A DNA stretch of 64,000 nt from Paraburkholderia sp. Ac-20340 (GTDB lineage: Bacteria; Pseudomonadota; Gammaproteobacteria; Burkholderiales; Burkholderiaceae): positions 62,001 to 126,000 of the forward strand of contig NZ_JAAGPR010000020.1 of assembly GCF_017104965.1 (NCBI RefSeq), written 5' to 3'. Numbering within the stretch: position 1 is the stretch's first letter; every line of letters starts with the position of its first letter. Positions 8,603-18,076 of the stretch are shown piece after piece. The translations under genes and the position numbers were made by a program. The notes under the pieces were generated by a model. The model was not told the DNA's origin, searched no databases, and was given only the letters and a program-made list of their open reading frames with translations.

Positions 8603-10306
8603 ATGAACGAACGCGAGTATCTGGAGCATCTGCACGGTCTGTGGGCACGCGCATGGCCGGCAGGCACGCCGCGCGAGCCGCAGTATCCGCTCGGCCAGCG
8701 GCCTTTGACGGCGTATCTGCGCGAATGGGCGCGGCGCGATCCGCAGCGGCCCGCCCTGCACTTCTATGGCCGCACGCTAAGTTACGGCGAGCTCGACGAT
8801 CTGAGCGAGCGTTGCGCCGCGCTGCTCGCCGGTCTGGGCGTGAAGCCCGGCGACCGTGTGGCCGTGTTCATGCCCAACTGCCCGCAGATGCATATTGCGT
8901 TCTACGGCATTCTCAAACTCGGCGCGGTGCATGCGCCGGTGAGCCCGCTGTCGAAGGCGCTGGAACTCGGTTATCAGCTCAAGGACAGCGGCGCGCAGGT
9001 GCTGATCTGCGCCGATCAACTGTTGCCGATCGTCGAACAGGTGCGCGATGAATGCGCGCTGCGCTCGGTGATTGCAACCGGCGTGGGCGAAATGCGCGGC
9101 CCGCAAACGGGCGACGATGCACCCATCCCGTTGCCGGATGTTGTGCTCGCAACCAAATGCGTGAGCGATAACGTTATCGACTTGCTGCCCGCACTCGCCG
9201 GCGTGCAACATCCCGCGCCGTCTTACGAACCGCAACTCGACGATATCGCCGCGCTCAACTACACCGGCGGCACCACCGGGCTGCCCAAAGGCTGCATCCA
9301 TACGCACGGCGACATGCTCTACACCTGCGCGAGCTTCATGCCCGTCGCGCTGCGCGCCGATCGCGACGCCATCTTCCTCAACTTTCTGCCCGAGTTCTGG
9401 ATCGCGGGCGAAAACGCCGGTCTGCTTTTTCCCGTGTTCGCAGGCGCGGCACTCGTGCTGCTCGCGCGCTGGGACCCGCTCGCGTGGATGCGCGCCGTGC
9501 AGCACTATCGCGTGAGTCATTGCGGCATGCTGGTCGATAGTGTCGCCGATGTGCTCGATCACCCGCGCGTGCGCGAATTCGATTACGGCTCGCTGCGCCA
9601 GGTGGGCGCGATCTCCTTCATCAAGAAACTCACGCGCGACTATCGCCGCCGCTGGCGCGACCTCACGGGCTGCACGCTCTACGAGTTCAGCTACGGCATG
9701 ACCGAGACGCATACCTGCGACACCTTCACGCTCGGCCTGCAAACCGGTGATGCCGATCTGCGCGAACAACCCACGTTTGTCGGTCTGCCGGTTCCCGGCA
9801 CCGAGTTCAAGATCTGCGATTTCGCCAGCGGCGAGTTGCTGCCGCCCGGCAGCGAAGGCGAACTATGCGTGCGTTCGCCCTCGCTGCTCAAGGGCTACTG
9901 GCAACGCGAAAAAGCCAGCGCCGAAGCGCTGCGCGACGGCTGGCTGCATACCGGCGACCTCGCCACCTTCACCGAAGAAGGGTTTATCCGCTATCTGGGA
10001 CGCCGCAAGGAAATGCTCAAGGTCAACGGCATGAGCGTGTTTCCGAGCGAACTGGAAGCGCTGCTCGGCCAGCATCCGGCGATTCTGGGCAGTGCTGTGA
10101 TCGGTCGGCCCGACGCGGCGCGCGGCCAGCAAGCGGTGGCGTTCGTCGTGCTCAAGCCGGGCAGCGGCGCGAATGCGGATGAACTCGCCGCATGGTGCCG
10201 CGCCTCGATGGCCGTGTACAAAGTGCCGGAAATTCGGGTGATCGACGCCTTGCCGATGACTGCAACCGGCAAGGTCAGGAAACAGGAACTGGACGAACTG
10301 CTGTGA
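8603..10306 (+). CDS. AMP-dependent acyl-CoA synthetase/ligase, first gene of the carboxylase operon
   Basis: The protein is 567 residues from the ATG at 8603; an open frame runs back to 8492 without a better start. It is an adenylate-forming ligase: NYTGGTTGLPKGCIHTHGD (P-loop-like), YEFSYGMTETHTCDTF, LHTGDLATFTEEGFIRYLGR, RKEMLKVNGMSVFPSELE, and the C-terminal MTATGKVRKQEL with the catalytic lysine. It should convert a free acid to its CoA ester for the carboxylase encoded next. Its stop overlaps the GTG start of that gene by three bases, so translation is probably coupled. It is clearly divergent from the other ligase at 5576-7258. The substrate is not known. Confidence 0.88.
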   Translation: MNEREYLEHLHGLWARAWPAGTPREPQYPLGQRPLTAYLREWARRDPQRPALHFYGRTLSYGELDDLSERCAALLAGLGVKPGDRVAVFMPNCPQMHIAFYGILKLGAVHAPVSPLSKALELGYQLKDSGAQVLICADQLLPIVEQVRDECALRSVIATGVGEMRGPQTGDDAPIPLPDVVLATKCVSDNVIDLLPALAGVQHPAPSYEPQLDDIAALNYTGGTTGLPKGCIHTHGDMLYTCASFMPVALRADRDAIFLNFLPEFWIAGENAGLLFPVFAGAALVLLARWDPLAWMRAVQHYRVSHCGMLVDSVADVLDHPRVREFDYGSLRQVGAISFIKKLTRDYRRRWRDLTGCTLYEFSYGMTETHTCDTFTLGLQTGDADLREQPTFVGLPVPGTEFKICDFASGELLPPGSEGELCVRSPSLLKGYWQREKASAEALRDGWLHTGDLATFTEEGFIRYLGRRKEMLKVNGMSVFPSELEALLGQHPAILGSAVIGRPDAARGQQAVAFVVLKPGSGANADELAAWCRASMAVYKVPEIRVIDALPMTATGKVRKQELDELL

Positions 10307-13300
10307 CGACATCTTCTGTGAAGCAACACGATGGCATTGGCGTTGTGCTGATCGCCAATCGCGGCGAGATCGCGATTCGCATTGCGCGCGCGGTGGCCGA
10401 AGCGGGCATGCGCAGCGTTGCCGTCTATGCCGAAGACGACGCCCGCGCGCTGCATGTGCGCCGCGCCGATCTGGCCGTGCCGCTAACCGGACACGGCGCC
10501 GCGGCTTACCTGAATATCGACGCGATCATTGCCGCGGCGCGCGAGCAGGGTTGCGACGCCGTGCATCCCGGCTACGGTTTCCTCAGCGAGCGCGCCGATT
10601 TCGCACAGCGTTGCGCGGATGCGGGCCTGCGTTTTATCGGCCCGTCGCCGGAGGTGTTGCGCACATTCGGCGACAAAGCCCGCGCGCGCGAACTCGCGGC
10701 GCGTTGCGGCGTGCCGCTTGCGGCCGGAACGAATCGCGCTACCACGCTGAATGAGGCGCGCGATTTTCTCGCCCGGCACGGCGCGATCATGGTCAAGGCG
10801 CTCGCGGGCGGCGGCGGGCGCGGCATGCGCGCGGTGCACGACGCGTCCACGCTGGACGAAGCCTTCGCGCGCTGCGAATCGGAGGCCCGCGCGGCCTTCG
10901 GTGACGGCGCGCTTTATGTGGAACGGCTGATCGCGCATGCGCGTCATGTCGAAGTGCAGATCGTCGGTGACGGCGTGCAGGTGGGGCATCTGTGGGAACG
11001 CGATTGCAGCCTGCAACGTCGGCATCAGAAAGTGATCGAGATCGCGCCTGCGCCAGGCCTGAATTCAACATTGCGCCGCGCGATTATCGATGCCGCACTG
11101 ACGCTCGCGCGCGCCGTGAAGTATCGCGGGATCGGCACGTTCGAGTTTCTGGTCGATACGGCGCGCGGCGATTTCGTCTTTATGGAAGCGAATCCGCGCG
11201 TACAGGTCGAGCATTGCGTGACCGAGGCCATCACGGGCGTCGATCTGGTGCGCGCGCAACTATCGCTCGCGCAAGGCGCAACGCTTGCCGATCTCAAACT
11301 GATCGACCCGCCGCCCGTGCGCGGCTTCGCTGTGCAGACGCGTGTGAATCTCGAAGCGATGCAGCCCGATGGCAGCGCGCGTTCAGCAGGCGGCGTACTC
11401 AGCGCCTATGAGCCGCCCAGCGGCGCGGGTTTGCGCGTGGACGGCTACGGTTATACCGGTTACGCCACGAGCCCGAACTACGATTCGCTGATCGCCAAGC
11501 TGATCGCCCACGCCGACGATTTTCCTGCCGCCCTGCGTCGGGCCGCGCGCGGTTTGAGCGAGTTCAGGCTTGAGGGCGTGACGTGCAATATCGGCTTTTT
11601 ACAGGCGCTATTGCAGCGCGCGGAATTGCCCGGTTACGACGTGGACACACGCTTCATCGAGCGACATATCGGCGAACTGCTTGCCGCTTCCGGCGATGTG
11701 ACGCCGTCGCGCTTCTTTGCTGCGGAGCGTGCCGCGCCCGAAACATCGGCTATACACACGCACGACGCGCCGCCTGGCTGCGTGCCGCTCGTCGCGCCGG
11801 GTCAAGGCATGCTCGTGAGCGTCGATGTGCAGCCTGGCGACACCGTCGCCATCGGCCAGCAGGTTGCTGTGCTCGAAGCGATGAAAATGGAGTTCGTCGT
11901 CGAGGCGACGCAAAGCGGCATCGTGCGCGTGGTGGCCGCACAGGCGAACGACACCGTATTCGAAGGCGCGCCGCTCGTCTATATCGAGCCAGCGGAAGTG
12001 GCTGCCGCGCAGATGCAGACCGAAGAAAGCCGCGATCTCTCGCACATTCGCGCCGACCTCGCCGAAGTGCTGGAGCGTCATGCGCTCACACGCGACGAGC
12101 GCCGCCCACAAGCCGTTGCGAAGCGCCGCAAAACCAGCCAGCGCACGGCGCGCGAAAATCTCGACGATCTGCTCGACGCGGACAGTTTCATCGAATACGG
12201 CGCGCTCGCGCTGGCCGCGCAACGCGGCCGCCGCCCGCTCGACGATCTGATCACGCAAAGTCCCGCCGATGGCCTGATCGCGGGCATCGGCACGATCAAT
12301 GCACAGAGCGTGGGCGCGAAAGCGGCGCGCTGCATGGCCATCGCCTACGACTACACGGTGTTCGCGGGCACGCAAGGCATGATGAGCCACAAGAAAACCG
12401 ACCGCATGCTGCAACTGGCCGAGCAATGGCGTCTGCCGCTCGTGCTGTTTGCGGAAGGCGGCGGCGGGCGGCCAGGCGACACGGATCACGTGGGCGTGGC
12501 GGGCCTCGATTGCCGGACCTTTGCGAGCATGGCGCGGCTCTCGGGTCAGGTGCCGCTGGTGGGCGTGGTGTCCGGCCGCTGCTTCGCGGGCAATGCGGCG
12601 CTGCTCGGCTGCTGCGATGTGATCATCGCCACGCGCAACACCAGCATCGGCATGGCGGGACCGGCGATGATCGAAGGCGGCGGTCTCGGCAAGTTCACGC
12701 CCGAGGAAGTGGGCCCGACCAGCGTGCAGGCGCCCAATGGCGTAATCGACGTGCTGGTGGACGACGAAGCCGCCGCCGTGCAGGTGGCTAAGCAATATCT
12801 CTCGTATTTTCAGGGGTCGATCGAAGCGTGGACCTGCGCCGATCAACGGCTGCTGCGCGAAGCGATTCCCGAGAATCGCCTGCGCGTGTACGACATTCGC
12901 CGCGTGATCGAAATGCTCGCCGATCAGGATTCGGTGCTGGAATTGCGGCGTGCTTTCGCGCCAGGACTGATCACCGCATTGATTCGCATCGAAGGAAAAC
13001 CATTCGGATTGCTTGCTAATAATCCCATGCATCTGGGCGGCGCAATCGATGCGCAGGCTGGCGACAAAGCCGCGCGTTTCATGCAGCTTTGCGATACCTT
13101 CGGCTTGCCGCTGCTCTCCCTGTGCGATACGCCCGGTTTCATGGTGGGCCCGGAAGCGGAGAAACAGGCCACGGTGCGCCACGTCTCGCGCATGTTCGTC
13201 GCGGGTGCGAGTTTGCGCGTGCCGTTTTTTACCGTCGTGCTGCGCAAAGGCTATGGACTGGGCGCGCAGGCCATGGCGGCGGGCAGCTTTCACGCGCCGC

Positions 13301-13602
13301 TCTTCACGATCGCGTGGCCAAGCGGCGAATTCGGCGCAATGGGACTGGAGGGCGCGGTGCGTCTGGGCTACGCGAAAGAACTCGCCGCCATCGACGATCC
13401 CGCGCAGCGTCAGGCGCAATTCGAGCGCATGGTCGCCGATGCTTACCGCAACGGCAAGGCCATCAATATGGCGAGTTTCCTCGAAATCGACGGCGTGATC
13501 GATCCCGCCGACACGCGTCGCTGGCTCATGCGCGGGCTCGATGCGAGCGCAGGTTTCGCCGATCGCGCGCAACCGCAGCGGCGCTTTGTCGATACATGGT
13601 GA
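10303..13602 (+). CDS. Single-chain biotin-dependent acyl-CoA carboxylase (BC-BCCP-CT fusion)
   Basis: The protein is 1099 residues from a GTG that overlaps the previous stop. The first ~450 residues are biotin carboxylase (VVLIANRGEIAIRIARA at the start, ATP-grasp glycine loop KALAGGGGRGMR, EANPRVQVEH). A biotinyl domain follows with VLEAMKMEF, its biotinylated lysine near residue 528. The C-terminal ~500 residues are a carboxyltransferase (LFAEGGGGRPGDTD, GRCFAGNAALLGCCDV, a second half with CDTPGFMVGPEAEK). Most acyl-CoA carboxylases split these parts over two or three chains. A single chain recalls the long-chain acyl-CoA carboxylases described in mycobacteria. It should carboxylate the CoA ester made by the adjacent ligase; the hydratases follow 37 and 14 bases apart. 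Confidence 0.92.
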   Translation: MTTSSVKQHDGIGVVLIANRGEIAIRIARAVAEAGMRSVAVYAEDDARALHVRRADLAVPLTGHGAAAYLNIDAIIAAAREQGCDAVHPGYGFLSERADFAQRCADAGLRFIGPSPEVLRTFGDKARARELAARCGVPLAAGTNRATTLNEARDFLARHGAIMVKALAGGGGRGMRAVHDASTLDEAFARCESEARAAFGDGALYVERLIAHARHVEVQIVGDGVQVGHLWERDCSLQRRHQKVIEIAPAPGLNSTLRRAIIDAALTLARAVKYRGIGTFEFLVDTARGDFVFMEANPRVQVEHCVTEAITGVDLVRAQLSLAQGATLADLKLIDPPPVRGFAVQTRVNLEAMQPDGSARSAGGVLSAYEPPSGAGLRVDGYGYTGYATSPNYDSLIAKLIAHADDFPAALRRAARGLSEFRLEGVTCNIGFLQALLQRAELPGYDVDTRFIERHIGELLAASGDVTPSRFFAAERAAPETSAIHTHDAPPGCVPLVAPGQGMLVSVDVQPGDTVAIGQQVAVLEAMKMEFVVEATQSGIVRVVAAQANDTVFEGAPLVYIEPAEVAAAQMQTEESRDLSHIRADLAEVLERHALTRDERRPQAVAKRRKTSQRTARENLDDLLDADSFIEYGALALAAQRGRRPLDDLITQSPADGLIAGIGTINAQSVGAKAARCMAIAYDYTVFAGTQGMMSHKKTDRMLQLAEQWRLPLVLFAEGGGGRPGDTDHVGVAGLDCRTFASMARLSGQVPLVGVVSGRCFAGNAALLGCCDVIIATRNTSIGMAGPAMIEGGGLGKFTPEEVGPTSVQAPNGVIDVLVDDEAAAVQVAKQYLSYFQGSIEAWTCADQRLLREAIPENRLRVYDIRRVIEMLADQDSVLELRRAFAPGLITALIRIEGKPFGLLANNPMHLGGAIDAQAGDKAARFMQLCDTFGLPLLSLCDTPGFMVGPEAEKQATVRHVSRMFVAGASLRVPFFTVVLRKGYGLGAQAMAAGSFHAPLFTIAWPSGEFGAMGLEGAVRLGYAKELAAIDDPAQRQAQFERMVADAYRNGKAINMASFLEIDGVIDPADTRRWLMRGLDASAGFADRAQPQRRFVDTW

Positions 13603-13639
13603 GCGCGCAACCAACCAATATGACCGCAAAGGAACCCGC

Positions 13640-14464
13640 ATGACCCAGGAGACCCACTCGCTGATCGACATCGCCATTGCAGACGGCGTGGCCGATGTGC
13701 GCCTGAATCGTCCGCACAAGATGAACGCGCTGAGTCCCGCGATGTTCGATGCGATTCTCGCGGCGGGCGAGCGCCTTGCGCGCGAAGCCGATCTGCGCGC
13801 CGTCGTGCTTTCGGGCAATGGCAACGCTTTTTGTGCAGGCCTCGATCTGGAGAGCATGGCGGCGCTCGATCAGGTCGGACGCAACACGCCTATCGTCACG
13901 CGCACGCACGGGCTGTCGAACTACGCGCAGCAGATCTGCATGCTCTGGCGCGAGTTGCCCGTGCCCGTGATCGCCGCCGTTCATGGCGTGGCGTTCGGCG
14001 GCGGGTTGCAACTCGCGCTGGGCGCCGATCTGCGCTTCGTCGCGCCCGATTCGCGGCTTTCGGTGATGGAAATGAAATGGGGACTCGTGCCCGATATGGG
14101 CGGCATGGTGCTCACGCGCGGCCTCGTGCGCGAAGACCGTTTGCGCGAATTGATCTACACGGCGCGCGTGGTGTCGGCGAGCGAAGCGGTCGAACTGGGG
14201 CTAGCCACCCGCGTGAGCGACAACCCGCATGCCGATGCATTGGCGCTGGCGCGCGAAATCGCTCAACGCAGCCCCGATGCGATTCGCGCTGCAAAACGCC
14301 TGCTGCACGTCGCCGCACACGGCGATGCCACTGCCACGCTGCTGGCCGAATCGATCGAACAGGAAGCACTGATCGGCGGCACGAATCAACGCGAGGCCGT
14401 CGCCGCGAATCTGCAGAAGCGCGCGCCGCGCTTTGCGCCGGCATCCGAACCGCCCCAATATTGA
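13640..14464 (+). CDS. Enoyl-CoA hydratase/isomerase family protein (first of two)
   Basis: The protein is 274 residues from the ATG at 13640, preceded by AAAGGA. It has the crotonase fold signatures RLNRPHKMNALS, GNAFCAGLDLE (oxyanion hole) and AAVHGVAFGGGLQLALGADLRF. Glutamates occur at both places used for catalysis in crotonases: VMEMKWG (first) and LRELIYTARVV (second), so hydratase activity is plausible. It follows the fused carboxylase by 37 bases and precedes a second crotonase by 14. In analogous leucine and acyclic terpene pathways the carboxylated enoyl-CoA is hydrated before lyase cleavage. That role is inferred here from gene order. Confidence 0.88.
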   Translation: MTQETHSLIDIAIADGVADVRLNRPHKMNALSPAMFDAILAAGERLAREADLRAVVLSGNGNAFCAGLDLESMAALDQVGRNTPIVTRTHGLSNYAQQICMLWRELPVPVIAAVHGVAFGGGLQLALGADLRFVAPDSRLSVMEMKWGLVPDMGGMVLTRGLVREDRLRELIYTARVVSASEAVELGLATRVSDNPHADALALAREIAQRSPDAIRAAKRLLHVAAHGDATATLLAESIEQEALIGGTNQREAVAANLQKRAPRFAPASEPPQY

Positions 14465-14478
14465 TTGCGAGCACAACC

Positions 14479-15357
14479 ATGACCGATACCGCCAAACTGT
14501 CGTTCGAGACGCTGCGCTACCACGTCGAAGACGGCGTCGCCACCATCACGCTGCATCGCCCCGAAAAGCTCAACGCCTTCACGGCGACGATGATGCAGGA
14601 ATTGATCGCCGCCTTCGACACCACCGACGCCGACGACGCCGTGCGCTGCGTGATCGTCACCGGCTCGGGCCGCGCGTTCTGCGCGGGCGCGGATCTTTCC
14701 TCGGGCGGCGAAACCTTCGACTACGCGAAGCGTCTGGGCACGAGCGTGGAAACGGTGCATCGCGACGGCGGCGGCCGTGTCGCCCTGCGCATCTTTCGCA
14801 GCCTCAAGCCGGTGATCGCCGCAGTCAACGGACCGGCGGTGGGCATCGGCATGACGATGCAATTGCCGATGGATATCCGCCTCGCGTCCAGCGACGCGAA
14901 ATTCGGCTTCGTGTTCGGGCGGCGCGGCATCACGCCCGAAGCCGCATCTTCGTGGTTTCTTTCGCGCGTGGTGGGCATCTCGTCGGCGCTCGAATGGTGT
15001 TACACGGGCCGTGTTTTCACCGCCGATGAAGCGCTCGCGCGCGGTCTCGTGCGCTCCGTGCACGCGCCCGCGGATCTCTTGCCCGCAGCGTGGGCGCTGG
15101 CACGCGAAATCGCCGATAACGTCGCGCCGGTCTCCGCGGCGATCTCGCGGCAAATGATCTGGCGCATGGCCGGCGCGAGCCATCCGATGGAAGCGCACCG
15201 CCTCGACAGCCGCGCCATTCAGTCGCGGGGCCGTTCCGCCGATGCAGCCGAAGGCGTGAGCGCGTTCCTCGAAAAACGCCCTGCGGCCTTTCCGAACCGC
15301 GTTTCCACTGATATGCCGGATTTTTTCGACTGGCAAAGCGAGCCGCCGTTCGTCTGA
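14479..15357 (+). CDS. Enoyl-CoA hydratase/isomerase family protein (second of two)
   Basis: The protein is 292 residues from the ATG at 14479, just after the previous gene. Crotonase motifs are TLHRPEKLNAFT, GRAFCAGADLS and AAVNGPAVGIGMTMQLPMDIRLAS. The segment FGRRGITPEAASSWFLSR differs from classical hydratases: the first catalytic glutamate position is aromatic, while a glutamate follows in TPEAAS and another in ALEWCYTGR. This sub-type is common in proteobacteria and its substrate is usually unassigned. It is the last gene of the rightward unit. Having two distinct crotonases suggests two double-bond steps, or hydration plus isomerisation. Confidence 0.87.
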   Translation: MTDTAKLSFETLRYHVEDGVATITLHRPEKLNAFTATMMQELIAAFDTTDADDAVRCVIVTGSGRAFCAGADLSSGGETFDYAKRLGTSVETVHRDGGGRVALRIFRSLKPVIAAVNGPAVGIGMTMQLPMDIRLASSDAKFGFVFGRRGITPEAASSWFLSRVVGISSALEWCYTGRVFTADEALARGLVRSVHAPADLLPAAWALAREIADNVAPVSAAISRQMIWRMAGASHPMEAHRLDSRAIQSRGRSADAAEGVSAFLEKRPAAFPNRVSTDMPDFFDWQSEPPFV

Positions 15358-15530
15358 ACGCGCCCTTTTCAATCACGCGCGTGCGGAACCTCGGCTCGCC
15401 TGCGCGGTCCCTTTCAAGTACCCTACGGTTTGCCGGCACGGCATCGATTGCGTGCTGGCGTTGTTTTTTTAGGTCGCGTTTTGCGTTACCCATGCTGTGA
15501 AGCGCTGAAAAAAGGAATCCGCAACACCCC

Positions 15531-16781
15531 ATGAATGTGAATGAAATCTGGTTTGAGCCGCTGGTTGGCTCGCTCGTTCTGCTTGGCGCAGCAAGTGTCG
15601 TCGCCGCCGCTGTCCACTTCCTGTTGTTTCGCGTCATTGCGCGCCTCGCGCAGCGTTCAACCACCCGCATCGACGACGCCCTGTTCGAATTCGGCGCCTT
15701 CAAATGGCTGAGCCGCGTAGCGCCCTTCGTGGTGATTCGTCTGGGTATCGACATGGTGCCGGGCCTGCCCGCCACGATTGCGCAGACGGTCGATAAAATC
15801 AGTTTCGCGCTAATCGTGCTGCTCGTGACGATGACCATCAGCGCGACGCTTTCGGCCTTCGAACATGCGCATCGCACCGCGCGTCAGGATCAGCCGCGCC
15901 TCTCGCTCAAGGGCGCGATGCAACTGGTCAAGCTCGTGATGTTCATCACCGCGGCGCTAATTGTGATTGGCGATGCTACGGGCAAGCAGATCGGGCTGCT
16001 CCTTTCGGGGATCGGCGCGATGTCGGCGGTGCTGATGTTGATCTTCAAGGACACGATTCTCGGCCTGGTGGCAGGCGTGCAGCTTTCGTCGAACGACATG
16101 CTGCGCATCGGCGACTGGATCACCATGCCGAGCGCGGGCGCGGACGGCACGGTGATCGACATCACGCTCAACACCGTCAAGGTGACGAATTTCGATCACA
16201 CCATCATCACGATTCCCACCTGGAAACTCATCACCGAGAGTTATCAGAACTGGCGCGGCATGACCGAAGCGGGCGGGCGGCGTATCAAGCGCGCGCTGTT
16301 TATTGACGCCACCAGCGTGCGTTTTCTGCAGACGCAGGAAGTCGCAAGGCTCGAACGTCTCACGCTGTTGCAAGACTATCTGGCGCAAAAGCGCGATGCA
16401 CTGACGCAATTCAATGGCGCGCTAGGCAGTGCGGGCGAATGCACGGCGAACCGGCGCCAGCTCACGAATCTGGGCACATTCCGCGCTTATGTGGATCAAT
16501 ATCTTCAACGCCATCCGCATATTCATCGCGAGATGACCTGCATGGTGCGCCAGTTGCCGAGCGGTGCAGAAGGCATTCCGCTCGAACTCTATTGCTTCAC
16601 CAATACGACTACGTGGGTGGAGTACGAGTCGATTCAGTCCGATCTGTTCGATCATCTGATTGCCGTGCTGCCTGAATTCGGGCTGCGCGTTTATCAGAAT
16701 CCCTCGGGCTACGACATGCAGCAAGGCCTGCTGGGCGTGCAGGAAAAACGCGGCGAACGCGAAAGCGCACTCGCCGCGTAA
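15531..16781 (+). CDS. MscS-family mechanosensitive ion channel, YbdG-like
   Basis: The protein is 416 residues, nearly the length of E. coli YbdG. Several hydrophobic helices occupy the first ~170 residues (for example LVGSLVLLGAASVVAAAVHFL cut short here, and FALIVLLVTMTISATLSAF). The pore-lining and beta-domain region follows: GIGAMSAVLMLIFKDTILGLVAGVQL, then GDWITMPSAGADGTVIDITLNTVKV and a conserved FDHTIITIPTWKLI. These are the hallmarks of the MscS/YbdG branch, which opens on hypo-osmotic shock in the inner membrane. It stands alone, 173 bases after the hydratase genes, and is convergent with the patatin gene (stops 4 bases apart). Confidence 0.9.
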   Translation: MNVNEIWFEPLVGSLVLLGAASVVAAAVHFLLFRVIARLAQRSTTRIDDALFEFGAFKWLSRVAPFVVIRLGIDMVPGLPATIAQTVDKISFALIVLLVTMTISATLSAFEHAHRTARQDQPRLSLKGAMQLVKLVMFITAALIVIGDATGKQIGLLLSGIGAMSAVLMLIFKDTILGLVAGVQLSSNDMLRIGDWITMPSAGADGTVIDITLNTVKVTNFDHTIITIPTWKLITESYQNWRGMTEAGGRRIKRALFIDATSVRFLQTQEVARLERLTLLQDYLAQKRDALTQFNGALGSAGECTANRRQLTNLGTFRAYVDQYLQRHPHIHREMTCMVRQLPSGAEGIPLELYCFTNTTTWVEYESIQSDLFDHLIAVLPEFGLRVYQNPSGYDMQQGLLGVQEKRGERESALAA

Positions 16782-16785
16782 ACGC

Positions 16786-18066
16786 TCAGGCGGGCTGTTG
16801 GACGTCGACGGGCTCGTGCGATGTCGGCAGATCGTTGCGATCCGATTCCGGCACCTCGCCAGCCCGGCGATGGATATCGTGCGTTACGAAACCCTGTTCG
16901 CGGCTCGGCACCGCGAACCAGTCAGGATGCGAGAACGACGCGCGTATATCTTCCAGCCCGCTCGACCAGTGCTCCTCCATCGTATCGACGCTGAACTCGT
17001 AGTCCTTGTAGTGGCCTTCATAAGGTTTGTTCTTGTAGATCAGATGCACGACGTTGATCGACGAACCATCGGCCACGGTTTCCGCGAGGCGGAACAGCGG
17101 GTCGCTGCGGCGCGCTTCGGCGGGCACGTGCTCGAGCAGTTCCTTGATGAAACGCGCGTGCTTCTGGCGATCGGCGAGCATATTGGTGATGGCACGCGTG
17201 CGGCTCGAATACTGGATGTCCTTGGCGCGTTCGGCCACGTCCATGAAATCGGCAGGCACGTTGCCGTTCGCACTCCATAGATCGACCTGAAAAACCAGCG
17301 TGTCCTTGTGGTCCGCGTCACGCAGAACCTCCGTGAGCGGCGTATTCGAAACGAGGCCGCCGTCCCAGTAGTATTCCCCTTCGATCTCGACAGCCGGAAA
17401 GCCCGGCGGCAATGCGCCCGATGCCATGAAATGCTCGGGTTCGAGACGCATCTTCGTGTTGTCGAAGTACACCAGGTTGCCGCTGCGCACGTTCACGGCG
17501 CCCACCGAAACGCGGGTGGGGCCATCGTTGATGCGGTCGAAATCGGCGAAACGCTGCAGCGTGGCCTTGAGCGCGGCAGTGTCGTAATAGCTCACTGAAT
17601 TGGGCAGCGACTTCTGCCAGCCCGCGAGCGGCAAGGGACGGCGCGGCGCGAAAAAGCCCGGCTGACCTTCGGCGAGCGCGCGCCCCGCCGCCCACATGCT
17701 GGCCCAGCGGCGCGCCAGATCGTGATGGCCGAACAGCGGCAGCGCGAGCGAACCCAGATTGCCGAACCAGTCGAGCGGATGGCAGATCGACTCCCAGAAG
17801 CCGCGCAAGGCGGCCACGCGCTGGCTGGGCTCGTTACCCGCGATGATCGCCGTATTGAGCGCGCCAATCGACACGCCCGCGATCCAGTGCGGTTCCACGC
17901 CTGTCTGCGCCAGCCCTTCGAACACGCCGGCCTGATAGCTGCCTAGTGCGCCGCCGCCCTGCAAAACAAGGGCGATTTCGTCATAGCGCGGCAGCTCAAA
18001 CGGCTTGCGCTCCGAGTTGCGCGTGGATTTGGCCTCTCTGCGGGCGGTTGTATTGCTGCTGCGCAT
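16786..18066 (-). CDS. Patatin-like phospholipase family protein
   Basis: The protein is 426 residues. It has the patatin oxyanion motif LVLQGGGALGSYQAG near residue 30, the nucleophile elbow GVSIGALN (Gly-x-Ser-x-Gly) and the dyad aspartate in YYWDGGLVSNTP. No signal peptide is seen, so the enzyme is probably cytosolic. The ATG has a strong AAGGAGG ribosome site, and the gap to the 3-hydroxybutyrate dehydrogenase stop is only 10 bases. The three-gene order acetoacetate decarboxylase, dehydrogenase, patatin suggests use of the lipase in lipid or polyhydroxybutyrate turnover. The C-terminal ~100 residues extend beyond the core domain. Confidence 0.88.
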   Translation of the reverse strand: MRSSNTTARREAKSTRNSERKPFELPRYDEIALVLQGGGALGSYQAGVFEGLAQTGVEPHWIAGVSIGALNTAIIAGNEPSQRVAALRGFWESICHPLDWFGNLGSLALPLFGHHDLARRWASMWAAGRALAEGQPGFFAPRRPLPLAGWQKSLPNSVSYYDTAALKATLQRFADFDRINDGPTRVSVGAVNVRSGNLVYFDNTKMRLEPEHFMASGALPPGFPAVEIEGEYYWDGGLVSNTPLTEVLRDADHKDTLVFQVDLWSANGNVPADFMDVAERAKDIQYSSRTRAITNMLADRQKHARFIKELLEHVPAEARRSDPLFRLAETVADGSSINVVHLIYKNKPYEGHYKDYEFSVDTMEEHWSSGLEDIRASFSHPDWFAVPSREQGFVTHDIHRRAGEVPESDRNDLPTSHEPVDVQQPA

Positions 18067-18076
18067 GAACGCCTCC

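Noticed and set aside
11608..13857. Minus-strand frame of 749 codons opposite the carboxylase
   Set aside because: It is an antisense shadow with no domain signature.
13831..14478. Upstream 216 codons of the second enoyl-CoA hydratase frame
   Set aside because: They lie out of frame over the first hydratase gene; the ATG at 14479 is the proper start.
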